NCBI GenBank assembly: GCA_034429745.1
Contig: DAOUFY010000027.1
Span: forward strand, 1 to 23,228
Direction: 5' to 3'
Origin: JBAXBF01 sp034429745
GTDB lineage: Bacteria > Chloroflexota > Anaerolineae > Anaerolineales > DRKV01
Length of the DNA: 23,228 nt
A program made the position numbers and the translations under genes. Each line of letters opens with the position of its first letter. Position 1 is the first letter of the stretch. Below, one piece after another: positions 1 through 8,043 of the stretch. The notes under the pieces are model-generated. The model was not told the origin of the DNA. It saw only the letters and a list, made by a program, of their open reading frames with translations, and did no database searches.

Positions 1-31
1 GGAGTGTAGATACTGGCAAACTGAACAATAT

Positions 32-532
32 TTACAAAATTTTCCGCTTATATTTCCTAAAAGTAAAGGCATAAGTATTTTTTTCATCACTCGGGTAGGT
101 TTGTTCTTGCGTCAATACCCATTCATCCCAATTGAGTTGCGGAAAATACGCATCCACTTCAAACGTTGCATGAATGAAACTTAAATACAGCCAATCAGCA
201 TGAGGCAAGGCTAATGAATAAATTTGTGCTCCCCCAATGACAAACACCTCTTTTTCATTGCGGTCATACGCTAATTGCAAACCTTCCTCTAATGAGGATA
301 CAAGAAAACACCCTTCAGGTAAAGGATAATCTTTACGACGGCTGATAACGATATGTATCCTCTTTGGCAAAGGCTCACCCAAAGATTCAAAGGTACGGCT
401 GCCCATTAATATATGGTGGTGCTGTGTTATCTGCTTAAACAACGCATATTCTTTGGGCAAATGCCAAGGTAGATGGTTTTGATAACCAATCCCGAAATTT
501 TCATCCACTGCTGCGATTAATGACACATACAT
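32..532 (-). CDS. folA: Dihydrofolate reductase
   Basis: Reduces dihydrofolate to tetrahydrofolate with NADPH in the cytoplasm, regenerating the folate oxidised by the thymidylate synthase encoded just upstream. The chosen start gives 166 residues, close to the usual 160-170. The N-terminus VSLIAAVDENFGIG, the LPWHLP segment, MGSRTFESLG and VIGGAQIY (GG at about 100-101) are all family landmarks. The start at 532 fits the family N-terminus and has GAAGGG 4 nt in front of it. An in-frame ATG at 544 forms an ATGA overlap with the thyA stop and would add four residues, so it remains possible. The active-site acid is Glu28, where most bacterial enzymes have Asp. The NADPH-phosphate Arg that follows MG in E. 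coli is Ser here. Identity is secure. Confidence 0.95.
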   Translation of the reverse strand: MYVSLIAAVDENFGIGYQNHLPWHLPKEYALFKQITQHHHILMGSRTFESLGEPLPKRIHIVISRRKDYPLPEGCFLVSSLEEGLQLAYDRNEKEVFVIGGAQIYSLALPHADWLYLSFIHATFEVDAYFPQLNWDEWVLTQEQTYPSDEKNTYAFTFRKYKRKIL

Positions 533-540
533 TGAACCCT

Positions 541-1338
541 TCATATTGCCACCTCAGCTTCAATATGCGGGTGGGCTTGATAGTTTTCAATACATATGTC
601 ATCATAATCAAAATCATCAATGGATTCAACCTGCCGCTTAAAAATCAGCTTTGGCAAAGGGAACGGGGTGCGGCTCAGCTGTAATTTCACCTGCTCAAAA
701 TGGTTATGATAAATATGCACATCACCTAAACAAAAGATTAATTCTTGGGTAGGCAAATGGCAAACATGGGCTATCATTCTTGTCAGCAAGGCATAAGAAG
801 CAATATTGAAAGGCAGTCCTAAAAAAATATCAGCCGAGCGCTGGTAAACTTGGCAAGAAAGCCCCTCATCGTTAACATAAAACTGAAAAAGCACATGGCA
901 AGGAGGCAATGCCATTTGTTCAAGCTCTCCAACATTCCATGCGCTGACCAATAATCGCCGCGATGTAGGGTCTTTCTTTATAAGATCAATTACTTGCTTA
1001 ACTTGATCTACAGTTCTGCCATCCGCTGTTTTCCAAGAACGCCATTGCACACCATAAATTGGGCCTAAGTCTCCCATTTCATCAGCCCATGGATTCCAAA
1101 TACGCACCCCATGCTGCTGCAAATAACGCACATTGCTGTCTCCCCGCAGAAACCATAACAATTCATAAATAATGGATTTTACATGCAGTTTCTTTGTTGT
1201 CAGTAATGGAAAAGCTTCATTGGCAAGGGATACTCGCAGCTGCCTGCCAAACACCGAACGAGTGCCTACGCCAGTTCTGTCTTTTCGATCTTTGCCATTC
1301 TCTAGCACATCTCGCAGAAGCTGTAAATATACTTCCAT
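541..1338 (-). CDS. thyA: Thymidylate synthase (ThyA type)
   Basis: Methylates dUMP to dTMP using 5,10-methylene-tetrahydrofolate and releases dihydrofolate for the next gene. At 265 residues it matches the E. coli enzyme length. Visible motifs are the phosphate-binding DRTGVGTRS (about 20-28), the SRR pair near 126-128, the catalytic Cys147 in LPPCHVLFQFYV, QRSADIFLGLPFN near 166-178 and DVHIYHNH near 206-212. It lies 35 bp downstream of ribF and overlaps the possible longer folA start by ATGA, so the two genes are probably co-translated. The ribosome binding site is weak (GAAG about 11 nt upstream). No abnormal residue was seen in the active site. Confidence 0.97.
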   Translation of the reverse strand: MEVYLQLLRDVLENGKDRKDRTGVGTRSVFGRQLRVSLANEAFPLLTTKKLHVKSIIYELLWFLRGDSNVRYLQQHGVRIWNPWADEMGDLGPIYGVQWRSWKTADGRTVDQVKQVIDLIKKDPTSRRLLVSAWNVGELEQMALPPCHVLFQFYVNDEGLSCQVYQRSADIFLGLPFNIASYALLTRMIAHVCHLPTQELIFCLGDVHIYHNHFEQVKLQLSRTPFPLPKLIFKRQVESIDDFDYDDICIENYQAHPHIEAEVAI

Positions 1339-1373
1339 AGTTTTTTTGCTTCACATCAGCAAATCAACCCTAT

Positions 1374-2324
1374 TCATGTAGGTTGATCAAGCAGGCTTGA
1401 TTCCTTAAAGTACAGCCGAGCTGCTTGAATATCACGTTGAACCTGACTCAATAAATCTGCAACTCGTTGAAACTTCATTTCATCTCTCAATCTTATAATA
1501 AAGTTCACTCGTATTCTTTGGGCGTAAATATCTTCATGAAAATCTAATATGTGAACTTCCACCACCACCTCATGTGGATGTTCACCATTAAACGTCGGAC
1601 GAATTCCAATATTCGTAATGGCTTTCAAGTTTTCACCACCGACAATTGCTTCACTGATATAAACTCCCGTTTTGGGGATGACCATTTGTTCATCTGGCTG
1701 AACATTTGCTGTTGGTATGCCCAATGCAGTGCCTCGTCCATCACCCTTAACGACCAATCCTTCTACTTGATACGGCCTGCCTAATAAACGGGAAGCTCTT
1801 TCAACATGCCCTTGAATTAATAAAGCCCGAATGGCGCTTGAAGAAACAACTTCATTATCCACCATAATTGGGTCAAATCTTCGCAGTGTATAATGAAGAG
1901 CTTTGCTCATTTCCATCAATGCATTTATATCTGCTTGACGATTTCTTCCAAGTGCAAAATCATGACCAGCCCACAGCTGCTGAAAATTGAGGTGACTCTT
2001 CAATCTATATAAAAAATCCCCGCCGCTTTGCTGCGAAAAGTCTTTGGTGAACGATTGGTTGATAGCAATATCGACTCCTAAGTCTGCCAAAATTTCATTC
2101 CGCTGCTGCAGGGAAGTTAAATACAGTGGATCTTTATACTCATACAATACCACCATTGGATGAGGGTGAAATGTCATGACAACAGCCGGCACGGCTGCCT
2201 TATGCGCTTCTCTTACTAACCCTTTAATAATCTGTTGATGTCCAAGGTGTACACCGTCAAACACCCCAATAGCTAAAAAGCTGCTTTTCAAGTGCAATTG
2301 TTCAAAAGACTTAACGATCTCCAC
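1374..2324 (-). CDS. ribF: Bifunctional riboflavin kinase / FAD synthetase
   Basis: Phosphorylates riboflavin to FMN and adenylates FMN to FAD. The N-terminal nucleotidyltransferase domain shows GVFDGVHLGH (20-29), GHDFALGR (120-127) and SSSAIR (161-166). The C-terminal kinase domain starts near 185 and shows KGDGRGTALGIPTANV (about 193-208). Length is 316 residues, normal for the fused prokaryotic enzyme. The start codon is GTG, three bases after the truB stop, with AGGA inside the last truB codons as ribosome binding site, so translation is probably coupled to truB. The truB-ribF neighbourhood is common in bacteria; here thyA follows ribF. Confidence 0.96.
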   Translation of the reverse strand: MEIVKSFEQLHLKSSFLAIGVFDGVHLGHQQIIKGLVREAHKAAVPAVVMTFHPHPMVVLYEYKDPLYLTSLQQRNEILADLGVDIAINQSFTKDFSQQSGGDFLYRLKSHLNFQQLWAGHDFALGRNRQADINALMEMSKALHYTLRRFDPIMVDNEVVSSSAIRALLIQGHVERASRLLGRPYQVEGLVVKGDGRGTALGIPTANVQPDEQMVIPKTGVYISEAIVGGENLKAITNIGIRPTFNGEHPHEVVVEVHILDFHEDIYAQRIRVNFIIRLRDEMKFQRVADLLSQVQRDIQAARLYFKESSLLDQPT

Positions 2325-2327
2325 AGT

Positions 2328-3242
2328 TTAATCTTCCTGTAAGAACACCTTTTTCGGTTGCCATTGTTGTGCGTCTTCACATTTTTCTAGTACAGCTACA
2401 AGTTCACCTAGTTCATTCACCCCGCGTGCCATTTGTGGCGCATCCGCTGAAGCAGGTATCCGATGACCATGTTTTATCCTCTGCAATTGTTCACCGCTTA
2501 ATTCCACTGCCACCCAATCTGACAAAGCTTCTGCAGCGGGAATGAGATATTTATACCAGTCTCCTTGGGCAAATGCATTCTTTAGTTCATCCAGTGGCGT
2601 TGCATCTCGCAAGGTAAAGCGTCCGCTTTTTGTTCGTCTCAAGGCGATTAAGTGAGCACCACAGCCCAACATATTTCCAATGTCATGTGCTAAAGATCTT
2701 ACATAAGTTCCTGACGAACACATAACGTCAATAGTTACATCCGGCAAATCCCATTCGAGGATTTCTAAGTGATAGACATGTATTTTTCTTGGCTTCAAAT
2801 CAACGGCTTCACCTCTTCGGCTAAGCTCGTAAGCTTTTTTACCATGCAGTTTTACAGCGGAAAAAGGAGGAGGCACTTGCTCAATCTCACCAACAAAGCG
2901 TTTTAGCAATTCAGCAAACTCCTCTTCGGTTACTCTCACCTTGCCGCTGTGAGTTACCTTACCTTCCGAATCATATGTATCTGTCGCACTTCCCAACCGA
3001 AGAGTAGCTTGATAACGCTTGTCTGCAGCAGACACATACTCACTAAGACGTACAGCAGGTCCTAGAAGAACCACTAATACACCAGTTGCCCGCGGGTCTA
3101 AAGTGCCGGTATGTCCTGCCCTTCGCAAACCACTGCCTTTACGTATCACTTGCACAACATCATGAGATGACATACCCAGCGGTTTATCAACAACAATTAC
3201 CCCTGATATTTTCTCATGAAAACTATTCTTTTCCTTCTGCAT
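2328..3242 (-). CDS. truB: tRNA pseudouridine(55) synthase
   Basis: Converts U55 to pseudouridine in the T-loop of tRNAs. The catalytic Asp49 lies in GHTGTLDPRATGVL, preceded by GVIVVDKPLGMSSHDVV, which is the usual N-terminus. A PUA-like RNA-binding region should occupy the last 80 or so residues (SDWVAVELSGEQLQRIKHGHRI onward). The ATG at 3242 was chosen because GAGGG sits 7 nt upstream and the protein then has about 304 residues, as in the family. An in-frame ATG at 3272 and a TTG at 3302 would add a short basic leader that does not look like TruB. It follows rbfA in the nusA operon. Confidence 0.95.
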   Translation of the reverse strand: MQKEKNSFHEKISGVIVVDKPLGMSSHDVVQVIRKGSGLRRAGHTGTLDPRATGVLVVLLGPAVRLSEYVSAADKRYQATLRLGSATDTYDSEGKVTHSGKVRVTEEEFAELLKRFVGEIEQVPPPFSAVKLHGKKAYELSRRGEAVDLKPRKIHVYHLEILEWDLPDVTIDVMCSSGTYVRSLAHDIGNMLGCGAHLIALRRTKSGRFTLRDATPLDELKNAFAQGDWYKYLIPAAEALSDWVAVELSGEQLQRIKHGHRIPASADAPQMARGVNELGELVAVLEKCEDAQQWQPKKVFLQED

Positions 3243-3249
3243 CTTGTAA

Positions 3250-3254
3250 CCCTC
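3250..3254 (-). promoter_or_regulatory. Ribosome binding site deciding the truB start
   Basis: GAGGG on the minus strand lies 7 nt before the ATG at 3242. It supports this start over the upstream in-frame ATG at 3272, which is 18 nt from the nearest strong Shine-Dalgarno sequence. Confidence 0.6.
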
Positions 3255-3290
3255 ATTAGGTTTCGGTTTCATTCGAGCTAGCGTAAAAAG

Positions 3291-3297
3291 ACCTCCT
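3291..3297 (-). promoter_or_regulatory. Orphan strong Shine-Dalgarno sequence
   Basis: AGGAGGT on the minus strand lies in the 114-bp rbfA-truB gap, but no ATG, GTG or TTG follows at 5-10 nt. The next ATG (3272) is 18 nt away. It may be a relic of a lost gene start, a ribosome standby site, or chance. Confidence 0.4.
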
Positions 3298-3356
3298 AAC
3301 AAGATAAGTGGTCTGCTGCTGATAAAGTTTTAACCGTTCCTCTCAAGTTGGGATAG

Positions 3357-3719
3357 CTAATGATTTTCTTCGTTTTCCCTGCGCAGTTTCTCAAATATTT
3401 TTTCCAACCGATCTGCATTTTCAGGAGTTGGATCCCAGTGAAAACGCAAGCGCGGGAATACTCGCAGCTCACTTTCCTTAGCCATGGCAGTACGTAAAAA
3501 CCCTTGGGCATGGTTCAAACCCTCTAAAATTTCTGCTGACCTTTGGGACCCTTCGACACAAGAAAAATAAACATCAGCAAACGCTAATTCGCGATCAACC
3601 TTCACCCCCGTAATGGTTACACCTGCCAGCCTTGGATCATGCACTTCAGTTAAGAGCAACTGTGAAAGGTCTTGTTGAATACGTTCAGCGATCCGTTGAG
3701 TTCGTAATTTTGAAACCAT
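3357..3719 (-). CDS. rbfA: 30S ribosome-binding factor A
   Basis: Binds the 30S subunit and helps maturation of the 5' end of 16S rRNA, also supporting growth in the cold. The 120-residue length and the sequence RTQRIAERIQQDLSQLLLTEVHDPRLAGVTITGV, here seen as its parts RIAERIQQDLSQLL and VHDPRLAGVTITGV, are characteristic of the KH-like RbfA fold. The ATG at 3719 has GAGG about 5 nt upstream. It follows infB with a 24-bp gap. In many bacteria a DHH phosphoesterase gene (nrnA) comes next; here there is only a short non-coding gap before truB. Confidence 0.95.
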   Translation of the reverse strand: MVSKLRTQRIAERIQQDLSQLLLTEVHDPRLAGVTITGVKVDRELAFADVYFSCVEGSQRSAEILEGLNHAQGFLRTAMAKESELRVFPRLRFHWDPTPENADRLEKIFEKLRRENEENH

Positions 3720-3743
3720 CGCGCCTCTTTGTTTTTAGTAAAT

Positions 3744-5540
3744 TCATTCTGTGGCAGTTTTCTCAAGGTAATAACAGAGAATGATATCCCCTGCTGCAAA
3801 ATCAGTAAATCCCTTAACACCCAAACCGCATTCGGAACCCTGCTTTACTTCCCGAACATCATCTTGGAAATGCTTAAGTGAAGCAATCTCTCCTTCAAAG
3901 AGCGTTTTACCTGACCGCAAGATTCTTACTCGGGCATTGCGTTTGATCTCTCCTTCTATAACACGGCAACCAGCTATTTTTCCTAACTTGGAGACGGTAA
4001 AGACTGCCTTCACCTCTGCCTTGCCTAATTGCACTTCTTTAAACTCTGGCTCAAGCATGCCTTTTAGGGCTTTCTCGACGTCTTCTGTCAAACGATAAAT
4101 AACATCATAAGTACGGATAGATACGCCCTCTGCATCTGCCAATCGTCGAGCTGCAATATCTTCTTTGACGTTAAACCCAATGACAATGGCTTTAGAAGCT
4201 GAAGCGAGCATCACATCACTTTCACTAATATCGCCAGTTTCCGCATGAATGATATTGATCTTTATTTCTTCGGTGTTTAAATCCTTTATTGAGGAAACAA
4301 TTGGTTCGATAGAGCCTTGTACATCAGCTTTAATAATCAGTCTAAGCTCTTGAACCTCGCCAGTTTGCACGCGAGTGAACAATTCCTCAAGCGTCATCTT
4401 TTTCTTCTCAATATTCTTCTCTGCTTGGGCTTTGCGTTCTTCAACAATTTGCCGAGCTTCTTTCTCGTTTGCCACTACTTCAAACATCTCGCCGGCATTA
4501 GGAATATCATGAAAACCAATGACCGACACAGGCATAGAAGGTTCAGCTTTGCGTATCTTGCGATTGCGATAATCAAACATCGCTCGGATTTTCCCATAAA
4601 CCGTGCCCACAACAACCACATCGCCTTCATTAAGGGTACCGTTCTGGACTAATAGAGTTGCTTTTACCCCTTGCGATTTGCCTCGTTCGGCTTCAATTAC
4701 CGTACCTATCACTTTGCCTTTCGGGTTAGCAAGAATATTCATATCATCTGCCACGAGCAAAATCGCTTCAAGCAGATCATCCAACCCTTGGCGCTGCTTT
4801 GCTGAAAGTGGAACGATGATCGTATCTCCATCCCAATCCTCAGGCACAAGATTGTTTTCAGCCAGCTGCTGTTTGATGCGGTTCACATCCACACCCGGCC
4901 GATCCATCTTATTTAAGGCAACAATTATCGGCACTTGAGCTGCTTTAGCGTGTGCAATAGCTTCGCGGGTTTGCGGCATAACCCCGTCATCTGCAGCGAC
5001 AACCAACACAACAATATCCGCCCCTTGAGCACCGCGAGCTCGCATGGCAGTAAAAGCTGCATGACCCGGCGTATCTAAAAAGGTGATTTTACGACCATTA
5101 TGCTCAACCTGATACGCACCAATGTGCTGGGTAATGCCACCAGATTCACCTTCAGCAACATTTGTGTGGCGAATAGCATCTAATAAGGTTGTTTTGCCAT
5201 GATCAACATGGCCTAGAATGGTAACTACAGGAGGTCTAGGCTGGAGAGATTTAGGGTCTTCATGAGCAATGATTTTTCGCCAAAGTGGGACATTATCTGC
5301 TATTTCTTGCCGAATCTCTTCTTTTTTTTCAGGTACCGCCTCAATGCCCATCTCTGAAAGGACAATGGCAGAAGTGTCAAAGTCAATCATTTGATTGATA
5401 TTCGCCATTACCCCATTTGCCATGAGGATTTTCATTACATCAATAGGACTGACGCCAACTTTTTGGGCTAAGTCGCGCACCGTGATGGTTTGAGGAATTT
5501 CAATTTCACTTAACGTCTTTGTGTGCCCGCTAGAACTCAT
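3744..5540 (-). CDS. infB: Translation initiation factor IF-2 (short form)
   Basis: GTPase that brings fMet-tRNA to the 30S P site and promotes subunit joining. An IF2_N-type helical domain spans about 17-68. The G domain shows GHVDHGKTT (110-118), GGITQHIGAY (about 134-143), DTPGH (156-160) and NKMD (210-213), followed by the beta-barrel and C-terminal fMet-tRNA-binding domains. At 598 residues it lacks the long charged N-terminal extension of E. coli (890 residues) and most of that of Bacillus. The ATG at 5540 is preceded by a near-perfect AAGGAGGTG. It is co-transcribed with nusA and ylxR in the conserved order. Confidence 0.97.
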   Translation of the reverse strand: MSSSGHTKTLSEIEIPQTITVRDLAQKVGVSPIDVMKILMANGVMANINQMIDFDTSAIVLSEMGIEAVPEKKEEIRQEIADNVPLWRKIIAHEDPKSLQPRPPVVTILGHVDHGKTTLLDAIRHTNVAEGESGGITQHIGAYQVEHNGRKITFLDTPGHAAFTAMRARGAQGADIVVLVVAADDGVMPQTREAIAHAKAAQVPIIVALNKMDRPGVDVNRIKQQLAENNLVPEDWDGDTIIVPLSAKQRQGLDDLLEAILLVADDMNILANPKGKVIGTVIEAERGKSQGVKATLLVQNGTLNEGDVVVVGTVYGKIRAMFDYRNRKIRKAEPSMPVSVIGFHDIPNAGEMFEVVANEKEARQIVEERKAQAEKNIEKKKMTLEELFTRVQTGEVQELRLIIKADVQGSIEPIVSSIKDLNTEEIKINIIHAETGDISESDVMLASASKAIVIGFNVKEDIAARRLADAEGVSIRTYDVIYRLTEDVEKALKGMLEPEFKEVQLGKAEVKAVFTVSKLGKIAGCRVIEGEIKRNARVRILRSGKTLFEGEIASLKHFQDDVREVKQGSECGLGVKGFTDFAAGDIILCYYLEKTATE

Positions 5541-5604
5541 ACGGCACCTCCTTCTTTTTTGATTTTTGCCCTATGAGTACCTAGACAGACAATAACTATT
5601 TCAA

Positions 5605-5895
5605 TTATTCATCTGGAATTGTCAGGGCGAACTCTTCTAGGCGCTTTTTATCTTCTTCATTCAGCTTCACTTTCAAGGCTCGTTCTAAAGCCCCTCTGAT
5701 GCCTTTTTCCCAACATGATTTCTGATAGTGAAGGTAAGCGCCGCGCCCAGCTGCCTTCCCACTTGGATCGATAAACACCCCACCTTCTGTCCGCACAATG
5801 CGGATCAAGGCTTTTTTTGCTAGTGTTTCTCGGCACCCAACACACGTCCGTTGTGGAATATGCTTTCGTCTTGGCTGCCGTCTAGGTACTCCCAT
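5605..5895 (-). CDS. ylxR: YlxR/RnpM family RNA-binding protein
   Basis: Small basic protein of the YlxR (DUF448) family; the Bacillus member has been described as an RNase P modulator (RnpM). Visible signature: RTCVGCRETLAKKALIRIVR near 16-35, then DPSGKAAGRGAYLH near 43-56. Length 96 residues is typical. It sits between nusA (28-bp gap) and infB, the standard position. No Shine-Dalgarno sequence is visible before the ATG at 5895, only an AT-rich stretch, so it may depend on translational coupling to nusA. The first 15 residues are rich in Arg and Lys, in line with RNA binding. Confidence 0.92.
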   Translation of the reverse strand: MGVPRRQPRRKHIPQRTCVGCRETLAKKALIRIVRTEGGVFIDPSGKAAGRGAYLHYQKSCWEKGIRGALERALKVKLNEEDKKRLEEFALTIPDE

Positions 5896-5923
5896 AATGC
5901 TTATATATTAACATGTATTCAAT

Positions 5924-7852
5924 TTACCAATCGCTATGCTCCCAATCTCCAATTCGTTTCCGCTTGCGCTTCACAATCATGATGCCTTGATCAGGATCAT
6001 ATTCCATCTCAACATACTTTTTCTTTTTCTTCTTCTTGTCCTTATTTATATAATCATCGAAGTCTTCTTCTTCGTCGTCTTTCCATCTTTCAATACTAAT
6101 CATATCTTCCATATCTTTTTCAAACAATGATAAAGATTCTTGAGAAGTAAGTTGGTTAATTTCCTCGCTCGTCTCGACTTCACCTTCGCCTTCAAGCTCT
6201 GTCCGAGGCATAGGTGCCTCTTCTGCAAGAGGTTCGATTTGTGCTTCTATTTGCCGCACATCTCTTCTTTCCTCTGCTTCTTCGGCTGAGGCTGAAGATT
6301 CTAACGCTACATCAGCTGATTCTGGTTGATCAGCAAGTGGAGCTTGCTTCTCTTCATAGGCCCTTATCAACGTCTCTATGCAGGTTTTGATTTCCGTCAT
6401 AGCTTTTGGCCCAATGCCATTGAGTTTCAGGATCTCATCTGCATTGGTTTCCATTTGTTGGATAAGTTCGCCAATAGTAGTGTACCCATTCTCAGCTAAA
6501 ACCTCTTGAATGCGCTCATTGATGCGCAACTCTTCAATGGAAAGTGCATAGTATTCAGGAACGACTTTGTCAACTTGTATTTCTTCTTTTGCCCGCCGCG
6601 CTTCTTGATGTTTTTCAATAACGCTTGTCTCAGTTCGATCAATAAAGCGGTTAAGGAGTTGATACTCCTCGGGTGTTACAGGTCTGCCTTCCTCCTTTTT
6701 CTTTAGTATGGCTTCAACTTGTGGAATAAATTCTTGAACCCGATCAGCTATTTGCATATAATCAGGATCATTTTGCAATTTAAACAAGATATCTGAAGCA
6801 GCCTCAAGTTGTCCCTTAATATCAATCCGCCAACCTGTAAGCTTTGCAGATAACCTTGCATTCTGCCCATCTTTGCCTATAGCTAAACTTAATTGATCTT
6901 CCGGCACAACAACCGTGGCTGTTTTGGGACCACGCGCATACTCATCAAGATACACCCCCAATACGCGAGCCGGGCTTAATGTCTTGGCTATATACACCTT
7001 AGGGTCTTGACTCCATTCAATAACGTCAATTTTTTCATCGTGGAGTTCGCGGACAATGGCTTGAATTCTAACACCGCGAATGCCAACACAAGCTCCCACC
7101 GGATCTATACCCGGTTTCAAGGCAGCAACAGCAACTTTAGAACGATAGCCAGGTTCGCGTGCTATTGAACGGATTTCAACGATCCCGTGATAGATTTCAG
7201 GCACTTCAATTTCCAATAACCGGCGCAAAAAGTTTTTATGAGCTCGCGAAAGGATAATTTGATTGCCTTTTTGGCTTGGCTTGACCTCCACCAATAAAGC
7301 CCTAACCCTTTCAGAAGTGCGGAACCTTTCACCTGGAATTTGGTCTTTGCGTGCTAAGATGCCTTCAGCCCCCATTTCCAACGCAAGGATTACATTCCCG
7401 TTAGTAACACTTTGTACCACACCGTTAATAATTTCCCCAACCTGTTTCTCAAAATATTCAATTTGAGCCTTTCGTTCTGCATCGCGTATGCGCTGTTGAA
7501 TAACATTACGAGCGTTCTGGGCAGCTACCCTTCCAAAATCAACATTTTTCGGTACAGTCTCAACAACAACAATGCCACCCAATTCGGCATTTTTATTAAT
7601 TTTGCGTGCTTCCTCTAATGAAATTTCTGTTCTTTCATCGTTTACAGTCTCGACGACCTCTTTCTCCAGCAGAATGGTAACTTCACCTGTATCAGGATTA
7701 ACCCGCGCGCGCACGTGCTGCATATCCCCCAGTCCAACTGTTTTGCGGTATGCTGATGCCATTGCAGCTTCAAGCGCCTCTAATATTACCTGCTTAGGCA
7801 ACTGTTTTTCTTCTAATACTTGGTTGAACGCCAACACAAATTCATTTTTCAT
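5924..7852 (-). CDS. nusA: Transcription termination/antitermination factor NusA with long charged C-terminal tail
   Basis: Binds RNA polymerase and nascent RNA and modulates pausing, termination and antitermination. Domains in order: N-terminal polymerase-binding domain (about 1-125), S1 (about 137-203), KH1 with GIRG at 257-260, KH2 with GKDG at 326-329, then a helix-hairpin-helix-like segment near 436-497 (LKLNGIGPKAMTEIKT). The remaining 145 residues are not part of the Bacillus-type protein: an acidic Glu/Ala/Ser-rich region, an EEEDFDDY patch, a run of seven lysines near 606-612, and a basic end (VKRKRKRIGDWE). Total length is 642, against about 370 in Bacillus and 495 in E. coli. The tail function is unknown. 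It is first in the operon; the usual rimP is not present. Confidence 0.96.
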   Translation of the reverse strand: MKNEFVLAFNQVLEEKQLPKQVILEALEAAMASAYRKTVGLGDMQHVRARVNPDTGEVTILLEKEVVETVNDERTEISLEEARKINKNAELGGIVVVETVPKNVDFGRVAAQNARNVIQQRIRDAERKAQIEYFEKQVGEIINGVVQSVTNGNVILALEMGAEGILARKDQIPGERFRTSERVRALLVEVKPSQKGNQIILSRAHKNFLRRLLEIEVPEIYHGIVEIRSIAREPGYRSKVAVAALKPGIDPVGACVGIRGVRIQAIVRELHDEKIDVIEWSQDPKVYIAKTLSPARVLGVYLDEYARGPKTATVVVPEDQLSLAIGKDGQNARLSAKLTGWRIDIKGQLEAASDILFKLQNDPDYMQIADRVQEFIPQVEAILKKKEEGRPVTPEEYQLLNRFIDRTETSVIEKHQEARRAKEEIQVDKVVPEYYALSIEELRINERIQEVLAENGYTTIGELIQQMETNADEILKLNGIGPKAMTEIKTCIETLIRAYEEKQAPLADQPESADVALESSASAEEAEERRDVRQIEAQIEPLAEEAPMPRTELEGEGEVETSEEINQLTSQESLSLFEKDMEDMISIERWKDDEEEDFDDYINKDKKKKKKKYVEMEYDPDQGIMIVKRKRKRIGDWEHSDW

Positions 7853-7895
7853 TACTTAACGAATCTCCAATAATTTTTTGCCGTCTTAGCTTTAA

Positions 7896-7920
7896 AAACA
7901 AAAAAGAGAGAGGTCTCTTT
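7896..7920 (-). terminator. Terminator-like hairpin in the nusA leader
   Basis: On the minus strand AAAGAGA and TCTCTTT form a 7-bp perfect stem with a CCTC loop (arms at 7914-7920 and 7903-7909). The descending arm runs straight into a T-rich stretch, TTTGTTTTT. The stem is AT-rich and weak. As it lies downstream of the nusA promoter and upstream of the nusA start, it could attenuate nusA transcription, or catch readthrough from the recG-coaD operon. Confidence 0.45.
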
Positions 7921-7937
7921 GAAATCCATTCCCTATA

Positions 7938-7987
7938 GAAACAGTGGTTTTTTACTGGCACTTTTAGTTGATTTTCTCCCCTGTTTC
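7938..7987 (-). other. Long-loop stem at the 5' end of the nusA transcript
   Basis: GAAACAG at 7987-7981 (minus strand), which is about where transcription should start, can pair perfectly with CTGTTTC at 7944-7938. The enclosed loop is 36 nt and contains a smaller CAGT/ACTG pair. This could be a 5' stabilising stem or part of a regulatory leader upstream of the terminator-like hairpin. The call rests on complementarity alone. Confidence 0.35.
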
Positions 7988-7993
7988 ATTATT

Positions 7994-8022
7994 ATTTTAA
8001 CATGAAATAGAAGGCTTGACAA
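7994..8022 (-). promoter_or_regulatory. Sigma-70-type promoter of the nusA operon
   Basis: TTGTCA (8022-8017) and TAAAAT (7999-7994) are separated by exactly 17 bp. Each hexamer differs from consensus at one position. The predicted start near 7987 gives a leader of about 135 nt before the nusA ATG. It starts only about 20 bp past the end of the preceding gene. Confidence 0.75.
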
Positions 8023-8043
8023 GATAAAAAAGGGAGTAATTGA

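Noticed and set aside
3296..3511. 71-residue minus-strand frame overlapping rbfA
   Set aside because: It lies in another frame of rbfA and its sequence has no family resemblance; rbfA is unambiguous.
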